15,796 nt of DNA from an uncultured Flavobacterium sp. (GCF_946220915.1 NZ_CAMIHH010000077.1:1-15796), one strand, 5' to 3'. Numbered from the stretch's first letter, positions 1 to 7,453 are shown. Translations and numbers: made by a program. Notes: a model not told the origin generated them from the letters alone.

Positions 1-11
1 ATAATTAACTG

Positions 12-46
12 TTTACCAGTTAGCGGCAACAAGCCAACTGGTGAAA
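12..46. repeat. Imperfect hairpin downstream of the TonB receptor gene
   Basis: A roughly 10-bp imperfect stem (TTTACCAGTT against AACTGGTGAA, one G-T wobble) encloses a small inner GGC/GCC stem. It lies just beyond the stop codon of the minus-strand receptor gene. It could be a weak transcript end, but no strong T-run follows it on either strand, so I call it a hairpin and not a terminator. Confidence 0.35.
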
Positions 47-70
47 TTAGTGTGATTCGTGGCTAAAATT

Positions 71-2584
71 TTAGATTCTGGCAGAAAGCTTCAAACTGAA
101 TACGCGGCTGGTAAGGTAGTTGGGAATCCCATACTGGTTTTTGCTATATACATCGCGTACCCAGGTATTGGTAATAGCATTCTGGTTATTGAAGAGGTTA
201 AATATTTCCAGTCCAAGTGTAAGTTCCCTGAATGGCTTGAGCCATGCCTTTGACGATTTTACCCTTTTATCGGTTACATCCTGCAATACATACGAAAAAC
301 CGGCATCGGCCCTGCGGTAGTCATTTAGGCGCGACTGGTAAAGATAAGGATCGGCATAGGATGGCGACCCGCCCGGAAGGCCGGTATTGTAAACCAGGTT
401 CAGGTACATTTTGAGGCTGGGGATATTAGGCACATAATCCTGGAACAGCAACCCGAATTTGAGCCTTTGATCGGTAGGCCTGGCAATATACCCACGGTTA
501 TTGATATTCTCCTCGGTTCGCATGTAGCCAACGCTTATCCACGATTCCGTTCCGGGAACAAATTCCCCGTTCAGGCGCATGTCAAGCCCATAGGCATAAG
601 CTACTGCATCGTTATTGGCCCGGTAGCGAATCCTTACATTTTCGAGCGTATAAGCGTTTACATCGTCTATTTTTTTATAGTAAGCTTCTGTAACCAGCCT
701 GAACGGACGGAGCGTGTCGCCCACCTTTAGCTTAAAGCTGTAATCATTGGCCAGCACCACATGTATGGAGCGCTGCGCCTTGACGTTGGGACGGACCATG
801 CCAAGCGAATCCCGTAGTTCACGGTAAAATGGCGGCTGGTAGTAAAAGCCACCTGAAAGCCTGTAAAGCATATCACGGTTGCGGTTCGGCTTTATGGCAA
901 ACTGTGCCCTCGGACTGATGACCACCTGGCTTTTGCCGTCAATGTTATCGCCGGTTACCTGCCATTGGTGCACCCTTGCCCCTGCATTCATAAAAACTTC
1001 CGAGTCGCCAATGGAATCCTTGTAACTCCATTGCGCATAGCCTGACAGGCGGTTAATCTGTGCAAAATTGGTCGCCCTTGTGTTTTGGTAGGGCACCAGT
1101 GGTCCGGTATAAGGTGCATATGGCTGGTCATTCCGCACGAAATCCACTACCGGCGGCCTGATGGAGAAGCCAGCCGAATCGATAACCTCCCACTCTACTA
1201 TGCGGTCGCGTATGTCTTCGCGGGTATATTTTGCGCCCCATTCTATAAAATGCTTTTTCAGGGAGTGGTAGCCTTTGAGTTCGGCATTGACTATAAGGGC
1301 ATCAAGGTCGTTTCGGGCATGGTTAAGCTGCTCGCCTACGGTAACACAATCAGTACAGGCACCATAGGTGTCAGATCCTATATTGGTATCTACATTACCA
1401 AGCGCATAGGCGGCAAGTATATCGAAATATTCCTGTTCCTGCGTATGGTAGGCCGACCCGATAAGCTTAAGCCTGAAATTGTCGGAAACCTTATATTCGG
1501 ATGTCAACGCACCAAAATAGGTTTGGTATTCGTCCTTTTCCTGGCCATCATAAAATATCTGCAGGGCAATCGGGTCATCTACCGTACCAAAATTGGTCTG
1601 CCGGTATAATGGCTGGTAGTGGTACCTGTTCTGCGAAATGTTACCAATGAAGCTGAAGTCCCACTTAGCGTTGGGCTTAAAGTTCACTATGGCCTGGATA
1701 TCGGCAAAAGTTGGCTTAAAGTTAGTTTCGGTTTCCTGGCTGTTTACCAAAAGGCTGTTATCACGGTAGCGTGCCCCTACTATGGCCGACCATTTATCGT
1801 TTTTAGAAACGCCTTCGAGCGTAAGGCTGCCGCCAAGGAAGCTTGCCTCAAGAGCTGCCGCATACCGTGTTGGCCTGCGGTATTTGATATCCAGTACTGA
1901 CGAAAGCTTATCACCAAAGCGCGACTGGAATCCGCCGGAAGAAAAGTCAACGCTCTCCACCATGTTACTATTGGTAAAGCTCAACCCTTCCTGCTGGCCG
2001 GAGCGTATGAGAAACGGACGGTAAATTTCCACATCATTTACATACACCAGGTTCTCGTCATAATTGCCACCGCGTACGTTATACTGCGTACTGAGCTCAT
2101 TATTAAATGTTACACCGAGCCCGATATTCTTGATGATATTCTCAACGCCCGGATTTGGCCCCACCATTTTTATGATGACCTCCGGAGAAACATTTGTCAG
2201 CCCTTCAACCCTGCCCCTGCCATTCTTTTTGACATCTATCACAACCCCGGTAATTTCGGTGGTACCGCTCATCATTACCGGATTGAACTGAAAGGTTCCG
2301 TTCCACCCGAGCTCCAGGTTTTCAATCCTTGACAATGCAAAGCTTATATGCTCGAACCAAACAATTACTTTCCTGTTTACCGGGAGTTCAAGCTGGTAAA
2401 ACCCGCTTTTGTTGGTAACCGTTCTTTTTGTGCCTTCAATATCGGCATAGTACACATTTACGCCTTCAACCGGCTTGTTATGCTCATCTATGATGACCCC
2501 GAAGATAATTGGTTTTTTTTGGGCAAAAGCAGTGGTACCCAGTAGTATGATCAGTAATGTAAGAAGCTTATTTATCTTTTTCAA
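71..2584 (-). CDS. TonB-dependent outer-membrane receptor with carboxypeptidase-regulatory-like domain
   Basis: This is an outer-membrane beta-barrel receptor that would import an unidentified substrate using energy from TonB/ExbBD. From the chosen TTG start it is 837 residues: a signal peptide (KKINK basic end, hydrophobic core, AFA-Q cleavage site near residue 21), a carboxypeptidase-regulatory-like beta-sandwich at about 28-110, a plug domain at about 120-235 (motifs VRGGNYDENLVYVNDVEIYRP and SSGGFQSRFGDKLSSVLDI), then the barrel to a C-terminal beta strand ending LSARI. I chose TTG at 2584 because it puts the signal peptide exactly at the N terminus. ATG codons at 2656 and 2644 would add 20-24 charged residues in front and overlap the upstream peptidase gene by 77-89 bases. 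The 5' end still overlaps the peptidase stop, which suggests translational coupling. A CTDC pair at residues 410 and 413 sits in a probable surface loop. No SusD-like partner is visible, so the substrate is unknown. Confidence 0.93.
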   Translation of the reverse strand: MKKINKLLTLLIILLGTTAFAQKKPIIFGVIIDEHNKPVEGVNVYYADIEGTKRTVTNKSGFYQLELPVNRKVIVWFEHISFALSRIENLELGWNGTFQFNPVMMSGTTEITGVVIDVKKNGRGRVEGLTNVSPEVIIKMVGPNPGVENIIKNIGLGVTFNNELSTQYNVRGGNYDENLVYVNDVEIYRPFLIRSGQQEGLSFTNSNMVESVDFSSGGFQSRFGDKLSSVLDIKYRRPTRYAAALEASFLGGSLTLEGVSKNDKWSAIVGARYRDNSLLVNSQETETNFKPTFADIQAIVNFKPNAKWDFSFIGNISQNRYHYQPLYRQTNFGTVDDPIALQIFYDGQEKDEYQTYFGALTSEYKVSDNFRLKLIGSAYHTQEQEYFDILAAYALGNVDTNIGSDTYGACTDCVTVGEQLNHARNDLDALIVNAELKGYHSLKKHFIEWGAKYTREDIRDRIVEWEVIDSAGFSIRPPVVDFVRNDQPYAPYTGPLVPYQNTRATNFAQINRLSGYAQWSYKDSIGDSEVFMNAGARVHQWQVTGDNIDGKSQVVISPRAQFAIKPNRNRDMLYRLSGGFYYQPPFYRELRDSLGMVRPNVKAQRSIHVVLANDYSFKLKVGDTLRPFRLVTEAYYKKIDDVNAYTLENVRIRYRANNDAVAYAYGLDMRLNGEFVPGTESWISVGYMRTEENINNRGYIARPTDQRLKFGLLFQDYVPNIPSLKMYLNLVYNTGLPGGSPSYADPYLYQSRLNDYRRADAGFSYVLQDVTDKRVKSSKAWLKPFRELTLGLEIFNLFNNQNAITNTWVRDVYSKNQYGIPNYLTSRVFSLKLSARI

Positions 2585-4286
2585 CAGGCGCTGTATTTTG
2601 TGTTCTGAAAAAATGCGTTTCAAAGGTAGTGGAATTTCCAACATTATCAGTAACAACGATCTTCAAATCATTCCGCCCTTCGCCCACTATGCCATCACTG
2701 AAATTATGGAATATAACGCGTGTTTTGTAATCGTAGTGCATGAGCGCCCACTTTCCGTTGATGAAGGCATCAAATGTGGCAATGCCCGAAAGGTCGTCGC
2801 TTATCTTGCACCAAAAGCCATCCTTGTCGCTCAGCCATTTGCCTTCCGCAAAACTGATGTCATAGATTTTAGGCGGGTTGTTGTCCTGTGCGAGCTTAAA
2901 ATTACCCAACTGCTTCACTTTGGCCGTAAGCCTTCCTTCCTGCATTATGCTATTGTTGTAGGAGGTTCTCTTTTCGTTGAACCCGGCGATAAATGTTTTT
3001 TGCAGAACATCTTTTGGCAAATGGCCGACATCAAACGAAATTTCAATGCCGGTATGCACCGGAACCGTTGCATTATGGAGGTAAAGTATGGAATCACGCA
3101 CATTGAAATCCATGTAAAAATCTTCATAAAACGCATTGGCCGGAATAAAAACAGACACGTTATCCTTTGTATAATTATGGTCATTGCCTGCCCTGACGAA
3201 ATAAGGCGTTATATGTTTGGCATCGGCAATCTGCGCCGGGCTGTCGGAATATTCAATGCTCCCATTGATCATCGTCTTATTACCATGATAATCGGCTACC
3301 TCTATCCTGTAATTCTTAACAGTGTCGCGCACGATATTGAACTGCCCGTTGGATGGGTTATCTTTTAGAAGTGACAGCGGGTAAGGCGTTTTAACGAACA
3401 GCTTCTGGTAGCGCTGGCCAGTAGCGTAAAAGCGCGGGTAATCGATAAAATTATTTACGTAACGGGATTCGTCAAAAGCAAATGTATTGAAGGCATAGCT
3501 GAAATAGGGCGAACCGTTAAAGAAAGTCTGTACCTTAAAAATACCATTGTTGCCCAGGCTGCCGGTAGATTTGTCGGAAGTGCTGATGGAAAAACCTATC
3601 TTCCCTTTTGCGGCAACTTTATCTGCTACGTAGGTGCCGTCCTTTTGGAGTTTCAGGTTAACGATGAAAGGCTTGCGGGATTCGTTCACTACGGCATCGT
3701 CACTAAGCGGGTAAGCCACCAGCCCCAGGATCGTTGGCGCTTTTGTATCCTTCATTTTTTTGTCGAGGCCAAACAGCAACGGGTTGATGATCATTTCGGT
3801 TTTGGTATCGCGGTATTCGAAATGCAGGTGCGGCCCACCCGAGCCACCCGAATTTCCCGAAAGCGCCACAAGCTCGCCTTTGGTAACGGTAAGCTCACCG
3901 GGCTTTAGCACGAGGTCGATATCAAATGATTGCTTTTCGTATTGTTTTGTGCGCACAAAGTCTTCAATTTTTGGTGCGTATTTTTGCAGGTGCCCGTAAA
4001 CGGTAGTAAAACCATTCGGGTGATCGATGTACAGGGCCGTACCATAGCCATAGCTGGAAACGCGTACACGCGATACGAAGCCTTCGGCTGCGGCATATAC
4101 AGGATACCCCTCTTTTTGATTGGTTCGGTAGTCCAGGCCTGCATGAAAGTGGTTGTTGCGCAATTCGCCAAATGTACCCGAAGCGTGTAGCGGCAGGTTC
4201 ATCGGCGAAATGAAGTAATCCTGAGGGTACTGCTGTTGCGCAATGGCACCCGTAAAACACAGTAAGAGTAAGCAAAGTAATCTCAT
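2568..4286 (-). CDS. Secreted M23-family zinc metallopeptidase
   Basis: This is probably a peptidoglycan endopeptidase acting in the periplasm, or a catalytically similar envelope factor. The 572-residue protein has a signal peptide (hydrophobic to residue 16, cleavage before QQQ). An M23 (LytM/peptidase M23) domain covers about residues 35-160, with all zinc and catalytic motifs intact: H48-A-G-L-D52 (HxxxD), Y97-G-H99-L and H153-L-H155 after a glycine-rich segment. About 410 residues follow that look like beta-sandwich, Ig-like modules without catalytic motifs. The ATG at 4286 is directly before the signal peptide. The gene is first in a two-gene minus-strand unit and its stop lies inside the start region of the TonB receptor. 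M23 proteins of this length with a long C-terminal extension are familiar in Flavobacteriia. The natural substrate cannot be read from sequence. Confidence 0.93.
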   Translation of the reverse strand: MRLLCLLLLCFTGAIAQQQYPQDYFISPMNLPLHASGTFGELRNNHFHAGLDYRTNQKEGYPVYAAAEGFVSRVRVSSYGYGTALYIDHPNGFTTVYGHLQKYAPKIEDFVRTKQYEKQSFDIDLVLKPGELTVTKGELVALSGNSGGSGGPHLHFEYRDTKTEMIINPLLFGLDKKMKDTKAPTILGLVAYPLSDDAVVNESRKPFIVNLKLQKDGTYVADKVAAKGKIGFSISTSDKSTGSLGNNGIFKVQTFFNGSPYFSYAFNTFAFDESRYVNNFIDYPRFYATGQRYQKLFVKTPYPLSLLKDNPSNGQFNIVRDTVKNYRIEVADYHGNKTMINGSIEYSDSPAQIADAKHITPYFVRAGNDHNYTKDNVSVFIPANAFYEDFYMDFNVRDSILYLHNATVPVHTGIEISFDVGHLPKDVLQKTFIAGFNEKRTSYNNSIMQEGRLTAKVKQLGNFKLAQDNNPPKIYDISFAEGKWLSDKDGFWCKISDDLSGIATFDAFINGKWALMHYDYKTRVIFHNFSDGIVGEGRNDLKIVVTDNVGNSTTFETHFFRTQNTAPVEKDK

Positions 4287-4469
4287 GGGACTAAAATATA
4301 AAAAACACGCAAAAGCACAGCAGGTTTTAGGTTAATCTTATAAACTGCCGGATCATCCTACTGCAATAACGGGATTGCCCCTGTAGATACCCTGCCTAAA
4401 TTTTTAACTCTTTACAGGGCAAATTATTACTGTAGGATTTATTTTTAATTCAATTTTTTCACGAAACAG

Positions 4470-4499
4470 TTGTTTCTAATTAAAGGAATATTAACTTTG
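4470..4499 (+). promoter_or_regulatory. Bacteroidota-type promoter of the zapB-like/zapA unit
   Basis: A TTG element at 4470-4472 is followed after 19 bases by TAACTTTG at 4492-4499. This matches the Flavobacterium/Bacteroides consensus TTG-N17-23-TAnnTTTG at every fixed position. Transcription should begin at about 4506, giving a leader of about 22 bases before the ATG at 4528. It is the clearest promoter in the window. Confidence 0.72.
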
Positions 4500-4527
4500 T
4501 AAAATCAAGCAATGAAACGTGACTGTA

Positions 4528-4818
4528 ATGAGCGGATTAGCCCAAATTGTTGATTCCCTTGAAAGTAAACTGGAGAAGCTGGCCCTGAAACTGGACAGGC
4601 TGCAACAGGAAAACAGGGAGTTGCAAAACGGAATGGCACGATCTGAAGCAGTTGCAAAAAAGCAAAATGAAGAGATGGCACTGCTGAAACAGCAGAATGA
4701 ATCACTGAAAATGGCTAATTCATTGCTGGGCAGTGACGACAACAAACGGGAAACGAAACTCAAGATAAATTCATTGATCCGCGAAATTGATTATTGCATA
4801 GCGCAACTTTCTGATTAA
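4528..4818 (+). CDS. Small coiled-coil protein upstream of zapA (ZapB-like candidate)
   Basis: A 96-residue acidic protein that is almost entirely heptad-patterned coiled coil: leucines recur at a/d positions through residues ~6-65 (SLESKLEKLALKLDRLQQ and onward), then a short break (LLGSDD) and a C-terminal helix with KINSLIREIDYCIAQL. There is no signal peptide or membrane segment, so it is cytoplasmic. I take ATG 4528 because a GTG three codons earlier is weaker and ATG fits the promoter spacing. It sits 2 bases before zapA, so the two are surely co-transcribed and probably translationally coupled. E. coli ZapB, a short coiled-coil division factor, binds ZapA at the Z-ring. Sharing that role here is inference from size, fold and position, not from recognisable sequence identity. 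Confidence 0.85.
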   Translation: MSGLAQIVDSLESKLEKLALKLDRLQQENRELQNGMARSEAVAKKQNEEMALLKQQNESLKMANSLLGSDDNKRETKLKINSLIREIDYCIAQLSD

Positions 4819-4820
4819 GA

Positions 4821-5114
4821 ATGGACGACAAGCTAAAGATCAAAATATCGATTGCCGACAGGGTGTACCCGCTAACGGTAAACCCGGCGCAGGAGGAAGG
4901 GCTCAGGAGCGCTTCGAAAAAAATCGATGCCATGATAAAGCAGTTTGAAGAGAACTATGCCGTACGCGACAAGCAGGATGTACTGGCCATGTGTGCCCTG
5001 CAGTTTGCCGCACAGGCAGAGCAGAAGCAGATCGATAAATCGGCCGACTTTGATGATGCCTTTGCACGGCTCAGGGACATGGATGAAAAACTTGACGGAC
5101 TTCTCTCTAAATAA
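4821..5114 (+). CDS. zapA: Cell division protein ZapA
   Basis: ZapA is a cytoplasmic protein that bundles and stabilises FtsZ filaments at the division septum. This 97-residue protein has the family layout: an N-terminal alpha/beta globular domain (KIKISIADRVYPLTV, then a helix with EEGLRSASKKIDAMI, both typical of ZapA) and a C-terminal coiled-coil dimerisation helix from about residue 45 (DKQDVLAMCALQFAAQ...) to the end. Its length is normal for the family. It follows the coiled-coil gene by 2 bases and is followed by the 6S-like RNA, the same neighbour order (zapA, then ssrS) seen in many Proteobacteria. Confidence 0.92.
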   Translation: MDDKLKIKISIADRVYPLTVNPAQEEGLRSASKKIDAMIKQFEENYAVRDKQDVLAMCALQFAAQAEQKQIDKSADFDDAFARLRDMDEKLDGLLSK

Positions 5115-5148
5115 GCAAATTACGTTCTTTACATACGTCAACAATACT

Positions 5149-5309
5149 GCCTACATTAGTACCTATTTGATAAACTCAACGCCAATTCTTTAAAATGGGC
5201 GAATCGCCGCTACTATAGCATGCTGCCACAGCGCAGATCCTTGAACAGCGGGTTAGCTCAAAACTTGTCTTTTCGAGTTTATACAATGCCCGCTGATGTA
5301 GGCTTTTTT
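5149..5309 (+). ncRNA. ssrS: 6S-like regulatory RNA (6S-Flavo type) between zapA and rny
   Basis: The 223 bases between zapA and rny fold into a long rod. The closing stem pairs GCCTACATTAG (5149-5159) with CTGATGTAGGC (5293-5303), 11 bp with one G-U. A second stem pairs ATAAACTC (5170-5177) with GAGTTTAT (5275-5282) and extends across a bulged A by TTG/CAA. The interior (5178-5274) is a large central region with small local hairpins. A T-run (5304-5309, then a second T6 after one A) directly follows the closing stem, so the RNA ends in its own terminator. A long closed rod with an open centre next to zapA is the hallmark of 6S RNA, which binds the housekeeping RNA polymerase holoenzyme and mimics an open promoter. 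A 6S family restricted to this phylum (6S-Flavo) is known. The 5' end is inferred from the closing stem and may lie several bases upstream. Confidence 0.75.
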
Positions 5310-5317
5310 ATTTTTTA
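5293..5317 (+). terminator. T-run terminator formed by the 3' side of the 6S closing stem
   Basis: The 3' arm of the 6S closing helix is followed by T6-A-T6. The structure would stop transcription of the 6S RNA about 30 bases before the rny start codon. Because the 5' arm is 134 bases upstream, formation depends on the whole RNA folding into a rod. Confidence 0.5.
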
Positions 5318-5337
5318 CAATTAAACCAAACTAAACC

Positions 5338-6903
5338 ATGGATAGTACATTAATGATAATCATTGGGGCCATTATAGGGCTCGCGGCCGGCTTCGGGGTC
5401 GCAAAATTCCTCGAAAAAAAGAATGTTTCAACCCTTATACGCAATGCCAAAAAAGAGGCTGCAGGCATACTTAAAGATGCCAATGTGCAGGCCGACAACA
5501 TGAAAAAGGACAAGCTCCTGCAGGCCAAGGAAAAATTCCTGGAGCTTAAAGCAGAACATGAGCAGGTAATACTTGGCAAAGACAAAAAAATAGCTGAAGC
5601 CGAAAAACGTACACGGGACAAGGAATCGCAGGTATCGGGTGAACTCGCAAGGGCAAAGAAATCAGCTGATGAGGCCGATGCAAAAATTACCGATTATAAT
5701 GCCCGAATTGAATTCCTTGACAAGAAACAACAGGAAATTGACCGCCTGCACAAAAGCCAGGTAACACAGCTTGAAGTAATATCCGGCCTTTCGGCAGAAG
5801 AAGCGAAAAACCAGCTTGTGGAAAGCCTGAAGGCCGAAGCCAAGACCAGCGCAATGTCGCACATCCAGGAAACAATTGAAGAGGCTAAGCTAACCGCACA
5901 GCAGGAAGCAAAAAAGATCATCATCAGCACCATCCAGCGTGTAGGTACAGAGGAAGCAGTGGAAAACTGCGTATCGGTATTCAACATTGAGTCAGACGAC
6001 GTAAAGGGCCGCATCATTGGCCGCGAGGGGCGTAATATACGTGCGCTTGAAGCTGCCACCGGCGTTGAGATAATAGTTGACGATACACCTGAAGCCATCA
6101 TACTTTCGTGCTTTGACCCTGTACGCAGGGAAGTGGCGCGCCTTTCACTGCATAAACTGGTTACCGATGGAAGGATTCACCCGGCACGAATTGAAGAAGT
6201 TGTTGCAAAAACGACAAAACAGATCGAAGATGAGATTATTGAGGTAGGTAAGCGTACCGTGATCGACCTTGGCATACACGGACTTCACCCTGAGCTTATC
6301 AAGATTGTCGGAAGGATGAAATACCGCTCGTCTTACGGGCAGAACCTGCTCCAGCACTCCAGAGAAGTATCTAAATTATGTGGCCTCATGGCTGCCGAAC
6401 TTGGGCTTAACGTGAAACTTGCCAAAAGGGCCGGGCTACTGCACGACATCGGTAAGGTGCCGGATGCAGAAAGCGACCTTCCGCACGCATTACTGGGCAT
6501 GCAATGGGCCGAGAAATATGGTGAGAAAGAAGAAGTATGCAATGCGATTGGTGCCCACCACGATGAGATAGAAATGAAGTCCCTGCTATCCCCAATTGTT
6601 CAGGTATGTGATGCCATATCAGGTGCAAGGCCGGGCGCACGCAGGCAGGTGCTTGACTCGTACATACAGCGCCTTAAAGACCTTGAGGACATTGCCTATG
6701 GCTTCCAGGGCGTTAAGAGTGCCTATGCCATCCAGGCGGGACGTGAGCTTCGTGTGATTGTGGAAAGCGAAAAAGTAAGCGATGAGATGGCTGCAGGGCT
6801 GTCATTTGAAATATCGCATAAGATACAAACTGAAATGACCTACCCGGGCCAGGTAAAAATTACCGTGATCAGGGAAACAAGGGCGGTAAATATTGCGAAG
6901 TAG
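5338..6903 (+). CDS. rny: Ribonuclease Y
   Basis: RNase Y is a membrane-anchored endoribonuclease that starts mRNA decay and processing. The 521-residue protein matches the usual length and domain order: an N-terminal membrane anchor (residues ~5-24, MIIIGAIIGLAAGFGVAKFL), a long charged coiled coil (~30-195), a KH RNA-binding domain with the GxxG loop G228-R-E-G231 inside GRIIGREGRN, and an HD phosphohydrolase domain with H340, the HD pair H369-D370 (LLHDIGK) and H407-H408-D409. All the metal-binding HD residues expected in the family are present. The start is a clear ATG at 5338 directly before the anchor. It follows the 6S-like RNA on the same strand, but its own promoter was not found. 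RNase Y is common in Firmicutes and Bacteroidota. Confidence 0.97.
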   Translation: MDSTLMIIIGAIIGLAAGFGVAKFLEKKNVSTLIRNAKKEAAGILKDANVQADNMKKDKLLQAKEKFLELKAEHEQVILGKDKKIAEAEKRTRDKESQVSGELARAKKSADEADAKITDYNARIEFLDKKQQEIDRLHKSQVTQLEVISGLSAEEAKNQLVESLKAEAKTSAMSHIQETIEEAKLTAQQEAKKIIISTIQRVGTEEAVENCVSVFNIESDDVKGRIIGREGRNIRALEAATGVEIIVDDTPEAIILSCFDPVRREVARLSLHKLVTDGRIHPARIEEVVAKTTKQIEDEIIEVGKRTVIDLGIHGLHPELIKIVGRMKYRSSYGQNLLQHSREVSKLCGLMAAELGLNVKLAKRAGLLHDIGKVPDAESDLPHALLGMQWAEKYGEKEEVCNAIGAHHDEIEMKSLLSPIVQVCDAISGARPGARRQVLDSYIQRLKDLEDIAYGFQGVKSAYAIQAGRELRVIVESEKVSDEMAAGLSFEISHKIQTEMTYPGQVKITVIRETRAVNIAK

Positions 6904-6913
6904 ACATTTAGAC

Positions 6914-6951
6914 AATAGATGTGAGATAATAGATGTGAGATAATAGACATC
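6914..6951 (+). repeat. 14-base tandem repeat downstream of rny
   Basis: Two perfect copies of AATAGATGTGAGAT (6914-6927 and 6928-6941) are followed by a partial copy, AATAGACATC. The related TAGACA also occurs at the rny stop codon and just after it. The array fills the gap between the rny stop and the terminator hairpin. Its function is unknown. Confidence 0.8.
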
Positions 6952-6961
6952 CATAAAATAT

Positions 6962-6997
6962 AAAAAAAAGCTTCCGCAAAAAACGGAAGCTTTTTTT
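6962..6997. terminator. Bidirectional intrinsic terminator between rny and the membrane-protein gene
   Basis: GCTTCCG (6970-6976) pairs perfectly with CGGAAGC (6984-6990) around a 7-base A-rich loop, and the stem continues into A8 on the left and T7 on the right. Both strands therefore read as stem plus T-run. It should end the plus-strand rny transcript and the minus-strand transcript of the gene at 7019-7249. Confidence 0.9.
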
Positions 6998-7018
6998 GTG
7001 GCATATATAAAATAGAAT

Positions 7019-7249
7019 TTACGAGTGCTGTAAGTCCAGCGATTCGTAAGCCTGTTCCGACTCTTTTTCAGGCATTTCGATGTATTTAATCCTGAATATC
7101 GACTTTACAATCATTGCAATGACTGCAATGCAAATTACCATCACAATGAGGTGCAGTGCGATTACCGCAAGGTTATTGCTTCCCGCAGAAAGGTTAAAGC
7201 CCGAAACGGCCAGCAATGCAAGTAGGGGTAACATTAGTAAAAGTCTCAT
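7019..7249 (-). CDS. Small two-helix membrane protein, unknown function
   Basis: A 76-residue protein I do not recognise. Two hydrophobic stretches, residues ~2-18 (LLLMLPLLALLAVSGFNL) and ~27-52 (LAVIALHLIVMVICIAVIAMIV), are separated by a short polar loop (SAGSNN). A charged C-terminal tail (EMPEKESEQAYESL) would lie in the cytoplasm. The ATG at 7249 precedes the first helix with one basic residue. The first helix could instead be a signal peptide. It converges on rny, and the strong shared terminator at 6962-6997 just past its stop supports it being expressed. Caution: hydrophobic ORFs of this size can arise by chance. Confidence 0.55.
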   Translation of the reverse strand: MRLLLMLPLLALLAVSGFNLSAGSNNLAVIALHLIVMVICIAVIAMIVKSIFRIKYIEMPEKESEQAYESLDLQHS

Positions 7250-7453
7250 AGCATTCTCATTTTGGTTACGGGTGCAAGTTCCGTTTTTGCAATCTTAATT
7301 TTTGCCAAGCATTTGCTAATAATAACTTAATTTTTAAAGAGTTATAAATCGTTAGTTTTATGAGTCAAGTAAAACCATACTACACTTGCCTTGCTATGCG
7401 TTAATTTAGCAGCAATGGCTGGCCGGATGGTGCAGGAATCGTAATTTAGGAAT

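Noticed and set aside
1085..1609. 174-residue open frame on the plus strand
   Set aside because: It is antisense to the barrel of the TonB receptor and has no supporting motif.
2475..3368. 297-residue open frame on the plus strand
   Set aside because: It lies antisense to the M23 peptidase, whose motifs, signal peptide and length are fully convincing. The plus-strand product has no recognisable domain.
4362..4395. GCAAT/ATTGC mini-hairpin with outer CTAC/GTAG in the 4287-4469 gap
   Set aside because: The stems are only 4-5 bp, with unpaired bases between them and no T-run; chance is likely.
4491..4763. Minus-strand open frame rich in Ser/Phe/Cys opposite the coiled-coil gene
   Set aside because: It is the reverse of a Glu/Lys/Gln-rich coiled coil, which always yields such a Ser/Phe-rich shadow, and the plus strand has a consensus promoter.
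5092..5128. Promoter for the 6S-like RNA (TTG at 5092, TACGTTCT at 5121)
   Set aside because: The spacer is 26 bases and the -7 box has two mismatches, so I do not call it. The RNA may be processed from the zapA transcript.
5694..6101. 135-residue Ser-rich minus-strand frame
   Set aside because: It is antisense to the coiled coil and KH domain of RNase Y.
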